A stretch of 8,501 bases of DNA from Acetofilamentum sp. (GTDB taxonomy: Bacteria > Bacteroidota > Bacteroidia > Bacteroidales > JAFGXI01): the NCBI GenBank assembly GCA_020720565.1, contig DYOK01000071.1, positions 1 through 8,501 on the forward strand, read 5' to 3'. The translations under genes were made by a program, and so were the position numbers. The notes under the pieces were generated by a model, which ran no database searches, was not told the DNA's origin, and saw only the letters and a program-made list of their open reading frames with translations. Below, piece after piece: positions 1 through 6,664 of the stretch; within the stretch, counting starts at the first letter, position 1, and every line of letters begins with the position of its first letter.

Positions 1-143
1 ATTTGTTTAGTGGTGTCGGGTCTACCTAACGCAGGTAGATTAAAAGTTTAAGGTTCTTTTGATTATTTGATTATTTGTTTATTCGTTGATTTGTTTAGTG
101 GTGTCGGGTCTACCTAACGCAGGTAGATTAAAAGTTTAAGGTT
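1..143. repeat. Pair of identical 55-bp direct repeats
   Basis: Positions 1-55 and 89-143 are identical over 55 bp (offset 88 bp). The spacer at 56-88 is T-rich and contains smaller gattattt repeats. Each copy carries a hairpin, TCTACCT-aacgc-AGGTAGA (21-39 and 109-127), followed by ATTAAAAGTTTAAGGTT. The first copy starts at the window edge, so the array may continue to the left. No coding potential is seen. A closely related 25-bp stretch recurs in reverse orientation at 7128-7152, so this belongs to a dispersed intergenic repeat family. Confidence 0.9.
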
Positions 144-211
144 GCAGATAAAAAAGTTACAAGCTTGTAGTAATTAGTAGGTTGAAGTGGTTATGAATTC
201 TTAATCTTTAA

Positions 212-247
212 TCTATCTGGCGCCTGCCTGCCGTCAGGCAGGATAGA
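212..247. repeat. GC-rich palindromic hairpin (REP-like)
   Basis: CCTGCCTG (223-230) and CAGGCAGG (235-242) form a perfect 8-bp stem with a 4-nt ccgt loop. Outer arms TCTAT (212-216) and ATAGA (243-247) can extend it with an internal bulge. It lies about 60 bp beyond the 3' end of the M1 peptidase gene. It could stabilise or terminate that transcript, but no clear T tract follows the stem on the minus strand. The TCTA/CCTGC wording resembles the repeats at 7138-7177, so it is probably another member of the dispersed family. Confidence 0.75.
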
Positions 248-251
248 CAGG

Positions 252-293
252 TTCAAAATTCAGCATTCAAAATTCAACATTCAAAATTCATAA
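252..293. repeat. 3 x 14-bp tandem repeat
   Basis: Three adjacent 14-bp units, TTCAAAATTCAGCA, TTCAAAATTCAACA and TTCAAAATTCATAA, occupy 252-265, 266-279 and 280-293. They sit between the hairpin at 212-247 and the end of the M1 peptidase gene. They are non-coding, and copy number is likely to vary between strains by slippage. Confidence 0.85.
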
Positions 294-303
294 TTATCTG
301 TAG

Positions 304-2202
304 CTATCGAATTATTTCGAGTTTATAGGAGTATTGTTGTTGATGAAGCTGATAATTTAACCAATATATTCCTTCCTTATAGGTGCTTACATCCAGTATT
401 TGGCCATCAAAGTTCACGGGCATTTTCTGTCCTGTGATATTAATTACGGATAAATTCTCGATTGGTGCATTACTAAAAAAACGAACCTCATCAATTGCTG
501 GATTCGGAAATATTTTTGAAACAGGTCTATCTAAAGCCTCAACTTTTTGAATTACGGGTTGATGACTTGATATTATTTCAAATTCTGGATCGAATAAAAC
601 GGTATCTATTTCAAAATTTAAAGGATAGTTGTAGTATGCCAAAACCTCGGTATGTTTTAATCTCAACTTAAGCGTATCGTTAGCACCAATAAGCCAAACA
701 GGGACATACAATTCGAACACATGGCCATCGTCCATCGACGAGGTCTGCTCTAGCTGAATGCTTACATTGTTGTTTAAATGCTGGAACCATGTGAGGGTGT
801 ACATCGGATAACCTTCGCCATAAAACCAATCGTCGATAAACTGGCTCAAACTGGTGTCGGCTTGTTGTTCGAAATGGCCAACTAAATCGGGTGTACGAGC
901 TGTAGAAAAAGCCAAATCTTGATTATTCAAATAATTGCGAATGCCTTGAAAAAAATCTTCGTCGCCAATGGTCCAACGTATCATGTGCAACACATAAGCC
1001 GCTTTGTAATAGGTAAGTCGGCTCGAAAAAAGTTGAGGCACATTTAGTGTATCAACAGGATAGACCGATCCATTGGCAACACTCGTAATTGCAGGCACTA
1101 CTAAAGACTTCCACAATGGCCAATACAAGTGATTCGACAATGCTTCGTAACACAAACCGGTACAATAAGTAGCAAAACCTTCGTTAAGCCACAAATCGCT
1201 CCATGAACCACACGTGATATAATCGCCGAACCACTGATGAGCCAATTCGTGTGAAACGATTTCGAATCCAAAAGCACCCATCGACGATAGGGTCTGGTGT
1301 TCCATCCCACCGTGAGGTAAAAACTCTGCATGACCATATTTTTCGGATAAAAAAGGATAAGGAATAAATAGAGAATCGTAAACCCTCATAAAATTTGGTG
1401 TTGAATTAATCGAATTCATAATATGCGAACTCGACGGAGATTGTTGATATAAAAAATTCATAAACAATAATGAATCGCCACCAACAAAATGAATATAACT
1501 GTGTTGTTCGTAATAGTTGCTCACCGCTATCGACACCAAATAAGGCATAATAGGATATCGGTGTTGCCATCGGTAAGTAACTTGTCCGCCCAGCGTATCA
1601 ATGCCTTTTAGCAAACCCATCGAAGCCGCCTTTTGCCCAAGCGGACAAGTAATATTAATGTCGATAGAATCAATTTTGTCGGTTAAATTATCTTTGCATG
1701 GCCACCAATCGGAACTGCCATATGGCTCGGAAAGCGTCGCTAATACGGGGAGCATACTGGTCGAATCTTGCACACCAATAAAAAAAGACTCGTTAGCCTG
1801 ACTTGGTACCCCGCGATAGTAGATGATTAGAGCATCGGATTCGCCCATTCCTATATCTGCAATATTGATTGTAATAATCTGATTTTGATGCGAGAACAAA
1901 CAAAGTTGTGAATTTTGAACCACCGAATCGACTTGTAAATTTTGGCTCAAATTAATTTTTAAAGTATCGAGCGTCGATACCGCTTTGTAAAATATTAATA
2001 CTTCACCTTTTATATACAAAATAGATGGATCAACTTCAAAATTTAAGCACTGATAAACCATGTCGTAACCCTCGATTGGAGACTGAATACCACGGTCATT
2101 GAAATATTCTGCATGGTGCACGGGTTCAAATAAATCGAGACTTTGCTGAGCCCATGCTTTCGAAAACATAGAGAGTATAACAAATATTATTATTTTATTC
2201 AT
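304..2202 (-). CDS. Secreted M1-family zinc aminopeptidase with T9SS sorting domain
   Basis: This 632-residue gluzincin peptidase probably removes N-terminal residues from peptides outside the cell or at its surface. A signal peptide covers about residues 1-19 (hydrophobic core, AWA-Q cleavage site). The N-terminal beta domain is followed by the M1 catalytic domain. That domain has substrate-binding GGMEH (298-302), zinc ligands HELAH (318-322) with the third ligand Glu341 in LNEGF, and a likely catalytic Tyr at 398/399 (YYKAAY). Residues about 562-632 form a type A T9SS (Por) sorting domain: IFPNP at 564-568, then NITGQ and a final KLEIIR. The large C-terminal helical domain of classical aminopeptidase N is absent. 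The ATG at 2202 is chosen because it directly precedes the signal peptide. The gene is alone on its strand, divergent from the BlaI operon. Family membership is sure; the substrate is unknown. The usual GxMEN Asn is His here. Confidence 0.95.
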   Translation of the reverse strand: MNKIIIFVILSMFSKAWAQQSLDLFEPVHHAEYFNDRGIQSPIEGYDMVYQCLNFEVDPSILYIKGEVLIFYKAVSTLDTLKINLSQNLQVDSVVQNSQLCLFSHQNQIITINIADIGMGESDALIIYYRGVPSQANESFFIGVQDSTSMLPVLATLSEPYGSSDWWPCKDNLTDKIDSIDINITCPLGQKAASMGLLKGIDTLGGQVTYRWQHRYPIMPYLVSIAVSNYYEQHSYIHFVGGDSLLFMNFLYQQSPSSSHIMNSINSTPNFMRVYDSLFIPYPFLSEKYGHAEFLPHGGMEHQTLSSMGAFGFEIVSHELAHQWFGDYITCGSWSDLWLNEGFATYCTGLCYEALSNHLYWPLWKSLVVPAITSVANGSVYPVDTLNVPQLFSSRLTYYKAAYVLHMIRWTIGDEDFFQGIRNYLNNQDLAFSTARTPDLVGHFEQQADTSLSQFIDDWFYGEGYPMYTLTWFQHLNNNVSIQLEQTSSMDDGHVFELYVPVWLIGANDTLKLRLKHTEVLAYYNYPLNFEIDTVLFDPEFEIISSHQPVIQKVEALDRPVSKIFPNPAIDEVRFFSNAPIENLSVINITGQKMPVNFDGQILDVSTYKEGIYWLNYQLHQQQYSYKLEIIR

Positions 2203-2351
2203 AGAGCGTGTAAATTTAAGGCCTTCGACCTATATATTATCTTGTGTAATTAGCCATATATCAATCTTCTAGCATAATAATATACGACAATAAATTATTC
2301 ATAATACACAGATTTGATGCTTTTCTTTTAAGCTTTGGAAAATATCTGAAT

Positions 2352-2359
2352 CAAATGTA
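2352..2359 (-). promoter_or_regulatory. Possible -7 box for the M1 peptidase gene
   Basis: On the minus strand this reads TACATTTG, an exact fit to the Bacteroidota -7 consensus TAnnTTTG. It lies about 150 nt upstream of the peptidase ATG. No good -33 TTG is seen at the expected distance, so it could be a chance match in AT-rich DNA. Confidence 0.25.
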
Positions 2360-2459
2360 CAAATTATAAATTTATAGAAGGTTCGATTAGCTAATAATTC
2401 AATGTTATATGGCTAAAAAGTTTACCGTCTTTAAAGCAGGTTTAAAAATATTTTTACAA

Positions 2460-2495
2460 AACTAAAATTTTAGTTGCATAACTAAGTTTTTAGTT
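2460..2495. promoter_or_regulatory. Tandem palindromic operators, probably for BlaI
   Basis: Two 16-bp palindromes sit in tandem. AACTAAAATTTTAGTT (2460-2475) is perfect; AACTAAGTTTTTAGTT (2480-2495) has perfect 6-bp arms. Their centres are 20 bp apart, about two helical turns, so two dimers could bind the same DNA face. They lie 30-65 bp upstream of the blaI start and overlap the putative -33 element and spacer, as expected for an autorepressed operon. BlaI/MecI proteins are known to bind palindromes at their own promoters. Assigning these particular sites to this BlaI is inference. Confidence 0.75.
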
Positions 2496-2504
2496 GTAAT
2501 ATTG
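2474..2504 (+). promoter_or_regulatory. Putative Bacteroidota-type promoter of the blaI operon
   Basis: A TTG at 2474-2476 and a TAATATTG at 2497-2504 (7 of 8 matches to TAnnTTTG) are separated by 20 bp, the normal -33/-7 spacing in this phylum. Transcription would start near 2510, giving a leader of about 15 nt before the ATG at 2525. The second palindrome fills the spacer and the first overlaps the -33 TTG, so repressor binding should block RNA polymerase. Confidence 0.5.
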
Positions 2505-2524
2505 TAATATCAATTTTTATAATT

Positions 2525-2896
2525 ATGGAACTCACCAAAGCCGAAGAGCAAATTATGCAAATATTGTGGCGACTCGAACATGCTTTTGTCAAAGAAATTG
2601 TGGCCGAATTCCCTGATCCTAAGCCAGCATACAATACGGTATCAACATTTGTCAGAATACTAGAAAAAAAAGACGTAGTGGCCTACGAAATTTTTGCTGG
2701 ATCGCATCGCTATTATCCTTTAATAAGCCATGCCGAATATTCAAAAAAGAGCATTCAACATATGGTCGATACTTATTTTAATAAGTCATTTGGCAGTTTG
2801 GTTTCTTTTTTCTCGAAAAACGAAAATTTAAGTATCGAAGAAATGGAGGCTATACGCAACTTAATAGACGAACAAATTAAACTAACCAAAAAATAA
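2525..2896 (+). CDS. BlaI/MecI/CopY-family transcriptional repressor
   Basis: This 123-residue DNA-binding repressor has the usual length for the Penicillinase_R family. The N-terminal winged helix spans about residues 1-65. It opens with LTKAEEQIMQILW, has its recognition helix around 35-50 (AYNTVSTFVRILEKKD) and a wing around 53-64 (AYEIFAGSHRYY). The C-terminal helical part (about 70-123) should be the dimerisation domain, where family members are cut to relieve repression. The stop is 6 nt before the ATG of the M56 peptidase gene, so the two are surely cotranscribed. Upstream palindromes suggest autoregulation. In staphylococci this family controls beta-lactamase, but in Bacteroidota most pairs have unknown targets and no beta-lactamase is in the window. 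I therefore give no gene symbol. Confidence 0.93.
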   Translation: MELTKAEEQIMQILWRLEHAFVKEIVAEFPDPKPAYNTVSTFVRILEKKDVVAYEIFAGSHRYYPLISHAEYSKKSIQHMVDTYFNKSFGSLVSFFSKNENLSIEEMEAIRNLIDEQIKLTKK

Positions 2897-2902
2897 GGCA
2901 TC

Positions 2903-4141
2903 ATGACCCATCTCCTATACACATCTATTATTTTAATGCTTAGCCTTGGGGCGTACCACATCACAGTTTCTAAAAGTACTCTGTTTAAGTTTCGGCGTTC
3001 GTATCTGATCCAAATACCGGTGTTTAGTTTAATCATCCCTATGTTTAAAGGCATTTGGATCGGAGCACCTTCGGAGTCTGCATGGTCGGTGATTAATCTA
3101 CCCGAAATTGCAATCGGGCAAAGTCCCGAACTGACATATTCGGCGACACCGTTTAGCATTTCTGGGCTAATTTTGACAGTGTATTTATTTGTTGCAGCCG
3201 TTTTACTTGTTCGTTTTTTAATCGGATTGAGGCAGATTTATCGCATTAAGCAACAATCGGTTTTCGAAAACGGAATATTCTGGACATCGAATACAGGCGC
3301 AAGTTTTTCTTTCGGCTCATACATTTTTGTGCCCAGTAGCCTTAAAAATTCCGAATCGGAACCATGGGTTGTAGCTCACGAAAAAGCACACGTTAAGCAG
3401 AACCATACCGCTGACATCATCTTTTTAGAGTTGTTCAAAATTTTGAATTGGTTTAATCCGGCGGCTTGGCTTCTGGTTCGAGAAATAGCAAAAGTGCACG
3501 AGTTTTTGGCAGACCAAACGGTCGTTCAGCAAACTCAAGATCGTGAAAATTATAGTCTGCAACTCTTAAAAGCAGCCACTGGGTCGAATCCGATATTGGT
3601 AAATACATTCAAATCTTCACTTATAAAACAAAGAATTATGATGATGACAACACCTTCGAAAAAAAGTATGGGTAAAGTAGCTATTTTACTGGCTCTACCC
3701 ATGGTAAGTGCATTGACATTGGCCATGCAGCCAACTCAAAAACCGATGACTCTGCTAAGCCCAACCGTGGAATCGCTTAATCCCGAAGATTCCGTATACA
3801 CTTACAATGCGATTGATGTCAAGCCTGAATTTCCGGGCGGTGAGAGTGCCCTTTTAAGTTTTATTGGCAAAAACACCCAATACCCCAAAGAAGCTAAAGA
3901 AGCAGGTATCGAAGGGAAAGTGTTTCTCGGTTTTGTAATTGACAAAACTGGGAAGGTTACCAATGTAGAGGTATTGAAGAGTGTACATCCTCTTCTGGAC
4001 TCTGAAGCTATTCGAGTGGTAAAATCTATGCCAGATTGGAAGCCTGGCGTCCAAAGAGGGAAAAAAGTAAAAGTAAGATACCAACTACCCATTAATTTCA
4101 GATTGGATAAAAAAGTTAACGATAGCAAAACCAACGGCTAA
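2903..4141 (+). CDS. M56 (BlaR1-like) membrane peptidase with C-terminal TonB domain
   Basis: This 412-residue inner-membrane metallopeptidase is the probable sensor/effector partner of the BlaI repressor just upstream. Hydrophobic segments lie near residues 4-20, 34-50, 86-108, 172-192 and 256-275. The gluzincin site is HEKAH (159-163), with the likely third zinc ligand Glu200 in HEFLAD. After the last membrane segment and a linker (about 276-300), residues about 302-402 form a TonB C-terminal domain: KPEFPGGESAL, YPKEAKEAGIEGKV, VIDKTGKV and PDWKPG. That domain should lie in the periplasm. Classical BlaR1 has a penicillin-binding domain there instead, so beta-lactam sensing is not indicated. 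By analogy with BlaR1 the peptidase may trigger BlaI cleavage, while the TonB domain could contact an outer-membrane receptor. A hairpin terminator follows 35 bp after the stop. The fusion is common in Bacteroidota; the signal sensed is unknown. Confidence 0.92.
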   Translation: MTHLLYTSIILMLSLGAYHITVSKSTLFKFRRSYLIQIPVFSLIIPMFKGIWIGAPSESAWSVINLPEIAIGQSPELTYSATPFSISGLILTVYLFVAAVLLVRFLIGLRQIYRIKQQSVFENGIFWTSNTGASFSFGSYIFVPSSLKNSESEPWVVAHEKAHVKQNHTADIIFLELFKILNWFNPAAWLLVREIAKVHEFLADQTVVQQTQDRENYSLQLLKAATGSNPILVNTFKSSLIKQRIMMMTTPSKKSMGKVAILLALPMVSALTLAMQPTQKPMTLLSPTVESLNPEDSVYTYNAIDVKPEFPGGESALLSFIGKNTQYPKEAKEAGIEGKVFLGFVIDKTGKVTNVEVLKSVHPLLDSEAIRVVKSMPDWKPGVQRGKKVKVRYQLPINFRLDKKVNDSKTNG

Positions 4142-4176
4142 ATGTATCGAAAACATCCGTGTTTTAATCCAAGAAA

Positions 4177-4208
4177 AAGAGGCTGCCTAACTTTTTAGAC
4201 AGCCTCTT
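4177..4208. terminator. Bidirectional intrinsic terminator between convergent genes
   Basis: AAGAGGCTG (4177-4185) pairs perfectly with CAGCCTCTT (4200-4208). After one C/A mismatch the stem continues CTAA/TTAG around a CTTT loop. On the plus strand it is followed by a T-rich run (4209-4220); on the minus strand the complement of 4171-4178 gives TTTTTCTT. It is well placed to end both the blaI-M56 operon and the oppositely directed DUF1015 gene. Confidence 0.9.
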
Positions 4209-4234
4209 CTTGTTTGTTTAAATATTACCCACAA

Positions 4235-5482
4235 CTATTCGAGTTCGTGAATCACCAAACCGCTTCGCAATTTGGGCTCGAACCAAGTGGTTTTGGGAGG
4301 CATAATATTTCCGCTGTCGGCAATGTCGATCAGTTGTTTCATCGAAACGGGGTACAAGGCAAAAGCAGCTTTCATTTTGCCCGAATCGACTCTTTGTTGC
4401 AATTCGCCTAAGCCTCTGATTCCGCCTACAAAATCGATGCGTTTAGAGGTTCTTAAATCTTGAATATCTAAAATTGGAGCTAACACTGAGTTGGTCAAAA
4501 TGGACACGTCCAAAACCCCTACAGGGTCGTTATCGTTGTATGTGCCTGGTTTGGCCGTTAAAGCATACCATTGTCCCGACAAGTACAAGCTGAATTCGTG
4601 CAATTTGCTGGGTTTGAAAATATCATTTCCTTTGAGTTCGACCGTGAAATCTTTGCTCAATTTTTCAAGGAACGCTTCGTCCGACAAGCCGTTAAGGTCG
4701 GTTACGGTGCGGTTGTAATCGATAATCTGAAGTTGGTTATCGGGGAAGTGTACGGCCAAAAAGTAATTGTACTCTTCTTTTCCGGTGTGGTTAGGGTTTT
4801 TCGATTTGCGTTCGGCACCTACCAATGCGGCAGCGGCTGTGCGGTGGTGTCCGTCGGCTACGTAGGTGTAAGGCACTTTTGTGGCAAATAAGTTTTCGAT
4901 TTGAGCGACTGTATCGTCCTTATCGATGACCCAAAAATGATGTCCAAATCCGTCTTCCGATACAAAATCGTATTCAGCCGGTGTTTTGATGGTTTCGTTA
5001 ACAATAGCATCAATTTCGGCTACTGCTGGGTAAGCAAAAAATACGGGTTCGATATTGGCATTGTTAACGCGAATGTTCACCATGCGATCTTCTTCTTTGT
5101 CGGGGCGAGTCAATTCATGTTTTTTGATGATGCCGTTCAAATAATCTTCGGTTGCAGCTCCGCCTACCAAGCCGTATTGAGTACGACCGTTCATGGTTTG
5201 TGCATAGACGTAGTACATCGGTTTACTGTCTTTTTGCAAAGTGCCCTCTGCCTGAAAACGTTTAAAATTATCGAGCGATTTTTGATAGACCTCTGGGCTG
5301 TGTTCGTCGTATCCAGAAGCAAAATCGATTTCGGCTTTGGTAATATGCAAAAGCGAAAATGGATTGCCTTCGGCCATTTTACGGGCTTCGTCGGAACTCA
5401 TTACGTCGTAGGGCAAACAAGCCACTTTTTCGACTATTTTTTTGGGAGGTCTGATGCCTCTGAATGGTTTAATAATTGCCAT
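4235..5482 (-). CDS. DUF1015 family protein, ParB-like DGHHR motif, in ser cluster
   Basis: This 415-residue protein is full length for the DUF1015 (COG4198) family. Visible family signatures are IKPFRGIRPP at the start, CLPYDVMS (22-29), NPFSLLHI (40-47), KKHELTRPDKEEDR (120-133), YVADGHHRTAAA (207-218), and MPPKTTWFEPKLRSGL near the end (394-409). No signal peptide or membrane segment is seen, so it is cytoplasmic. The DGHHR motif resembles the nucleotide-binding box of ParB/Srx-fold proteins, which include the free-serine kinases SerK and SbnI. It lies 177 bp downstream of serA on the same strand with no strong promoter of its own, so it is probably cotranscribed. My inference is a role in serine or O-phosphoserine metabolism, such as a serine kinase or phosphotransfer. 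The biochemical function is not established from sequence. The ATG at 5482 begins the conserved MAIIKPF. Confidence 0.9.
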   Translation of the reverse strand: MAIIKPFRGIRPPKKIVEKVACLPYDVMSSDEARKMAEGNPFSLLHITKAEIDFASGYDEHSPEVYQKSLDNFKRFQAEGTLQKDSKPMYYVYAQTMNGRTQYGLVGGAATEDYLNGIIKKHELTRPDKEEDRMVNIRVNNANIEPVFFAYPAVAEIDAIVNETIKTPAEYDFVSEDGFGHHFWVIDKDDTVAQIENLFATKVPYTYVADGHHRTAAAALVGAERKSKNPNHTGKEEYNYFLAVHFPDNQLQIIDYNRTVTDLNGLSDEAFLEKLSKDFTVELKGNDIFKPSKLHEFSLYLSGQWYALTAKPGTYNDNDPVGVLDVSILTNSVLAPILDIQDLRTSKRIDFVGGIRGLGELQQRVDSGKMKAAFALYPVSMKQLIDIADSGNIMPPKTTWFEPKLRSGLVIHELE

Positions 5483-5516
5483 TTGTATTGTACTTTAATA
5501 TAATTAAAAATTTAAC

Positions 5517-5652
5517 ATTAAAGATTAGGGATTGTAACAATTTTCAATAAGTTAAAAATTACGAAAATTCAATTAATAAGATAAAATCTAAATTTCGAAA
5601 AAAATAAATTCAGATTTAGTTAATACCTAATTTTTAATCATTAATCTTTAAT
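5517..5652. repeat. AT-rich segment with 11-bp terminal inverted repeats
   Basis: ATTAAAGATTA (5517-5527) and TAATCTTTAAT (5642-5652) are exact reverse complements, enclosing about 114 bp of AT-rich non-coding DNA between serA and the DUF1015 gene. The same TTAATCTTTAAT wording occurs at 201-212, and ATTAAAGATTG at 6682-6692. This may therefore be another trace of the dispersed repeat family. The low complexity makes chance pairing possible. Confidence 0.4.
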
Positions 5653-5659
5653 TATTTGT

Positions 5660-6583
5660 TTATTGTTTGTTGACTTGAAACGTTTTGTCGCCTGATTTAA
5701 AGAAATTCACAATTTGACGAGCGGCAGCTATACCAGCGTTGACGTTGGCTTCCGAAGTTTCGGCTCCGATCTTTTTTGGGGTGAAGAAAAACCGTCCGTC
5801 GAAATGTGCTTTAAAGTAATCGGCATTACCTGGAGCAATGTCGCTATAATATTTAAAGTCTTCGCGGTCGTGCATCAGCTTGACCATTTCGTCTTCGTGG
5901 ATTACTTCTTTTCTTGCGGTATTGATCAATGCTGCGCCTTTAGGCATTTTGTTCAACAAAGCATAATTGACCGATTGCTTGGTTTTGTCGTTGGCCGGAA
6001 TGTGTAAGGATAAATATTGGCTTTTGCCATATAAATCTTCGACAGCATCGACCACCGTAACACCATCTTTTTCGATATCGGCTTTTGCCACAAAGGGATC
6101 GAAGGCAAATACTTTCATTCCGAATCCTTGCCCGATTTTGGCAACCAATTTACCGACATTGCCATAGGCATGAATCCCAAGGGTTTTGCCCAACAATTCG
6201 CCACCCGATTTTCCGGAATAGTTGTTACGAGCAGCCATCAACATCATGCCTAATGCCAATTCGGCAACAGCATTCGAGTTTTGTCCGGGTGTGTTCATCA
6301 CCACAATCCCTTTTTCGGTAGCCGCAGCTAAATCGACATTGTCGAATCCGGCACCGGCACGAACAATAATTTTAAGGTTTTTTCCGGACTCGATCACTTC
6401 TTTAGTGGCTTTATCGCTGCGTACAATCAAAGCGTCGACCATTTTTACGGCATCGACCAACTGAGCTTGATCGGTATATTTTTCGAGCAAAACCAGTTCG
6501 TAACCGGCATTATCGACTTGCTCTTTTATCAGCTTTACTGCACTGGCAGCAAAGGGTTTTTCGGTGGCTAAGAGTATTTTCAT
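5660..6583 (-). CDS. serA: D-3-phosphoglycerate dehydrogenase, short Bacteroidota type
   Basis: SerA catalyses the first step of serine synthesis: NAD-dependent oxidation of 3-phosphoglycerate to 3-phosphohydroxypyruvate. The 307 residues comprise only the substrate- and NAD-binding domains of the D-2-hydroxyacid dehydrogenase family, with no C-terminal ACT domain, so serine feedback through ACT is not expected. Motifs are VRAGAGFDNVDL (74-85), NAVAELALG (104-112), an NAD-fold loop HAYGNVG (138-144), the acidic residue Asp162 after the second strand, and NTARKE (221-226) with substrate Arg224. The usual catalytic Glu (EP motif) and His (TPHIGG) are not at their places: the sequence reads SDIAPGN (247-253) and TPKKIGAETSE (268-278). 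I recall the same TPKK form in other Bacteroidota SerA proteins, so it is probably a lineage variant, not damage. Position between serC and DUF1015 supports the assignment. Confidence 0.92.
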   Translation of the reverse strand: MKILLATEKPFAASAVKLIKEQVDNAGYELVLLEKYTDQAQLVDAVKMVDALIVRSDKATKEVIESGKNLKIIVRAGAGFDNVDLAAATEKGIVVMNTPGQNSNAVAELALGMMLMAARNNYSGKSGGELLGKTLGIHAYGNVGKLVAKIGQGFGMKVFAFDPFVAKADIEKDGVTVVDAVEDLYGKSQYLSLHIPANDKTKQSVNYALLNKMPKGAALINTARKEVIHEDEMVKLMHDREDFKYYSDIAPGNADYFKAHFDGRFFFTPKKIGAETSEANVNAGIAAARQIVNFFKSGDKTFQVNKQ

Positions 6584-6615
6584 GGAACTTCTTGATTTGT
6601 TGAATACAGTTACAA

Positions 6616-6655
6616 GTTAAAGGTTGAAAGCCTGTCTGCAGAAGGTAGATTGAAT
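6616..6655 (+). repeat. Left 40-bp inverted repeat of the four-helix-bundle cassette
   Basis: This 40-bp element matches the reverse complement of 7138-7177 at 36 of 40 positions by my alignment. It contains AAAGGTTGAA, GCCTGTCTGC and AAGGTAGATT in order. It lies 33 bp upstream of serA. Immediately beyond it (6665-6681) is a further hairpin, CTACCT-aactc-AGGTAG, followed by ATTAAAG. That hairpin is almost the same as the one inside the 55-bp repeats at the left end of the window. Confidence 0.8.
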
Positions 6656-6664
6656 GTTGCATGC

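Larger units (their letters stand above)
2203..2524. other. Divergent intergenic region between M1 peptidase and blaI
   Basis: This 322-bp AT-rich stretch separates the two divergent transcription units and has no credible gene. Its right end carries the operator and promoter described separately. Elsewhere it holds a 10-bp palindrome ATTAGCTAAT (2386-2395) and an 11-bp inverted pair TTAGCCATATA (2250-2260) / TATATGGCTAA (2406-2416). Neither has a demonstrated role. Confidence 0.8.

Noticed and set aside
1..143. CRISPR array
   Set aside because: There are only two 55-bp copies with one low-complexity AT-rich 33-bp spacer and no cas genes; related copies occur singly elsewhere.
2250..2416. 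11-bp inverted repeat pair TTAGCCATATA / TATATGGCTAA as ends of a miniature mobile element
   Set aside because: There is no target-site duplication, the sequence is AT-rich, no second copy is seen, and a chance pair of this size is possible in the spacer.
2773..3159. 128-codon open frame on the minus strand across the blaI-M56 junction
   Set aside because: It overlaps two clear family members in antisense and has no domain or promoter of its own.
2903..4141. Beta-lactam resistance sensor (BlaR1/MecR1 proper)
   Set aside because: The penicillin-binding sensor domain is absent and replaced by TonB, and no beta-lactamase gene is nearby.
4901..5503. 200-codon open frame on the plus strand, antisense to the DUF1015 gene
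   Set aside because: It is wholly opposite a well-conserved gene, its translation is rich in Phe/Val/Ile/Cys with no recognisable domain, and codon-bias shadows commonly produce such frames.
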